In this document: positions 63,985-64,000 of the stretch, in pieces | Position numbering within the stretch: position 1 is the first letter of the stretch | Layout: each line of letters starts with the position of its first letter | From: JAAYQA01 sp964510345 | Lineage (GTDB): Bacteria; Bacillota; Clostridia; Tissierellales; Peptoniphilaceae | NCBI GenBank assembly: GCA_964510345.1 | Contig: CAZEBB010000004.1 | Coordinates: forward strand, 34,452 to 98,451 | Direction of reading: 5' to 3' | DNA length: 64,000 bases | Notes under the pieces: generated by a model | What the model was told of the DNA's origin: nothing | What the model saw: only the letters and a program-made list of their open reading frames with translations | Database searches by the model: none | Made by a program: the position numbers and the translations under genes

Positions 63985-64000
63985 TAAAGGAGGAGTTCAA
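63985..64000 (+). promoter_or_regulatory. ribosome binding site at the right edge
   Basis: AAAGGAGG followed by AGTTCAA at the last bases indicates that a plus-strand gene starts just beyond the window, divergent from the LLM oxidoreductase gene. Confidence 0.65.

Overview
The window reads as one stretch of a chromosome from an anaerobic, fermentative member of the Bacillota, most likely a Clostridia-type organism. The basis is an NADH-linked [FeFe]-hydrogenase cluster, formate-tetrahydrofolate ligase, an A-type flavodiiron protein, long-form HPF, a T-box leader, YerC/YecD, and strong AGGAGG-type ribosome binding sites nearly everywhere. By eye the base composition is close to balanced, with one clearly AT-richer island around 20.9-22.5 kb. 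I see no tRNA, rRNA, CRISPR array, transposase or prophage. Genus cannot be assigned from the sequence alone.

Layout. 1-5.6 kb (minus): hydC-hydD-like-hydB-hydA followed by the start of a sensory-type [FeFe] hydrogenase that runs off the left edge. 5.9-14.9 kb (minus): cysE, purE-F-M-N-H-D, fhs and yerC; fhs makes the 10-formyl-THF that PurN and PurH consume. 14.3-18.3 kb (minus): cysK-cysE behind a T-box leader, then metY-metA; MetA carries Glu111, the residue associated with acetyl-CoA use, which fits the O-acetylhomoserine sulfhydrylase beside it. 18.4-20.1 kb (minus): flavodiiron protein plus a Ric/ScdA-like protein that has lost several iron ligands, behind an FNR-type palindrome. 20.3-22.4 kb (plus): a 2-hydroxyacyl-CoA dehydratase remnant with a large internal deletion, and two tandem Crp-like regulators lying between two near-copies of one hairpin. 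22.5-27.1 kb (minus): livK-H-M-G-F branched-chain amino acid importer. 27.5-35.2 kb (minus): mglB-A-C and galM-T-K-E, a complete galactose uptake and Leloir operon. 35.5-40.0 kb (minus): prfB with its programmed frameshift, secA and hpf, the last with a DnaA-box cluster upstream. 40.3-49.1 kb: FUSC-like permease, a membrane-anchored TIR/beta-propeller protein, an unassigned structured-RNA candidate between two matching terminators, a two-domain FMN_bind lipoprotein, an S9 peptidase and YihY. 49.2-64 kb: ABC exporter, aconitase-citrate synthase, an OmpR-type two-component system, a methyltransferase, an SDR, a DUF4342 protein, a DUF3160 lipoprotein with a lipoprotein partner, a flavin reductase and an LLM-type oxidoreductase.

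Most of the window is ordinary housekeeping and central metabolism. The least explained parts are the TIR-TM-propeller protein, a 38-nt intergenic repeat (35 of 38 identical) in two structured intergenic regions 61 kb apart, the structured region at 44.58-44.88 kb, the DnaA boxes in front of hpf, and the shared Thr-Glu-Ala-type linkers of the lipoproteins.
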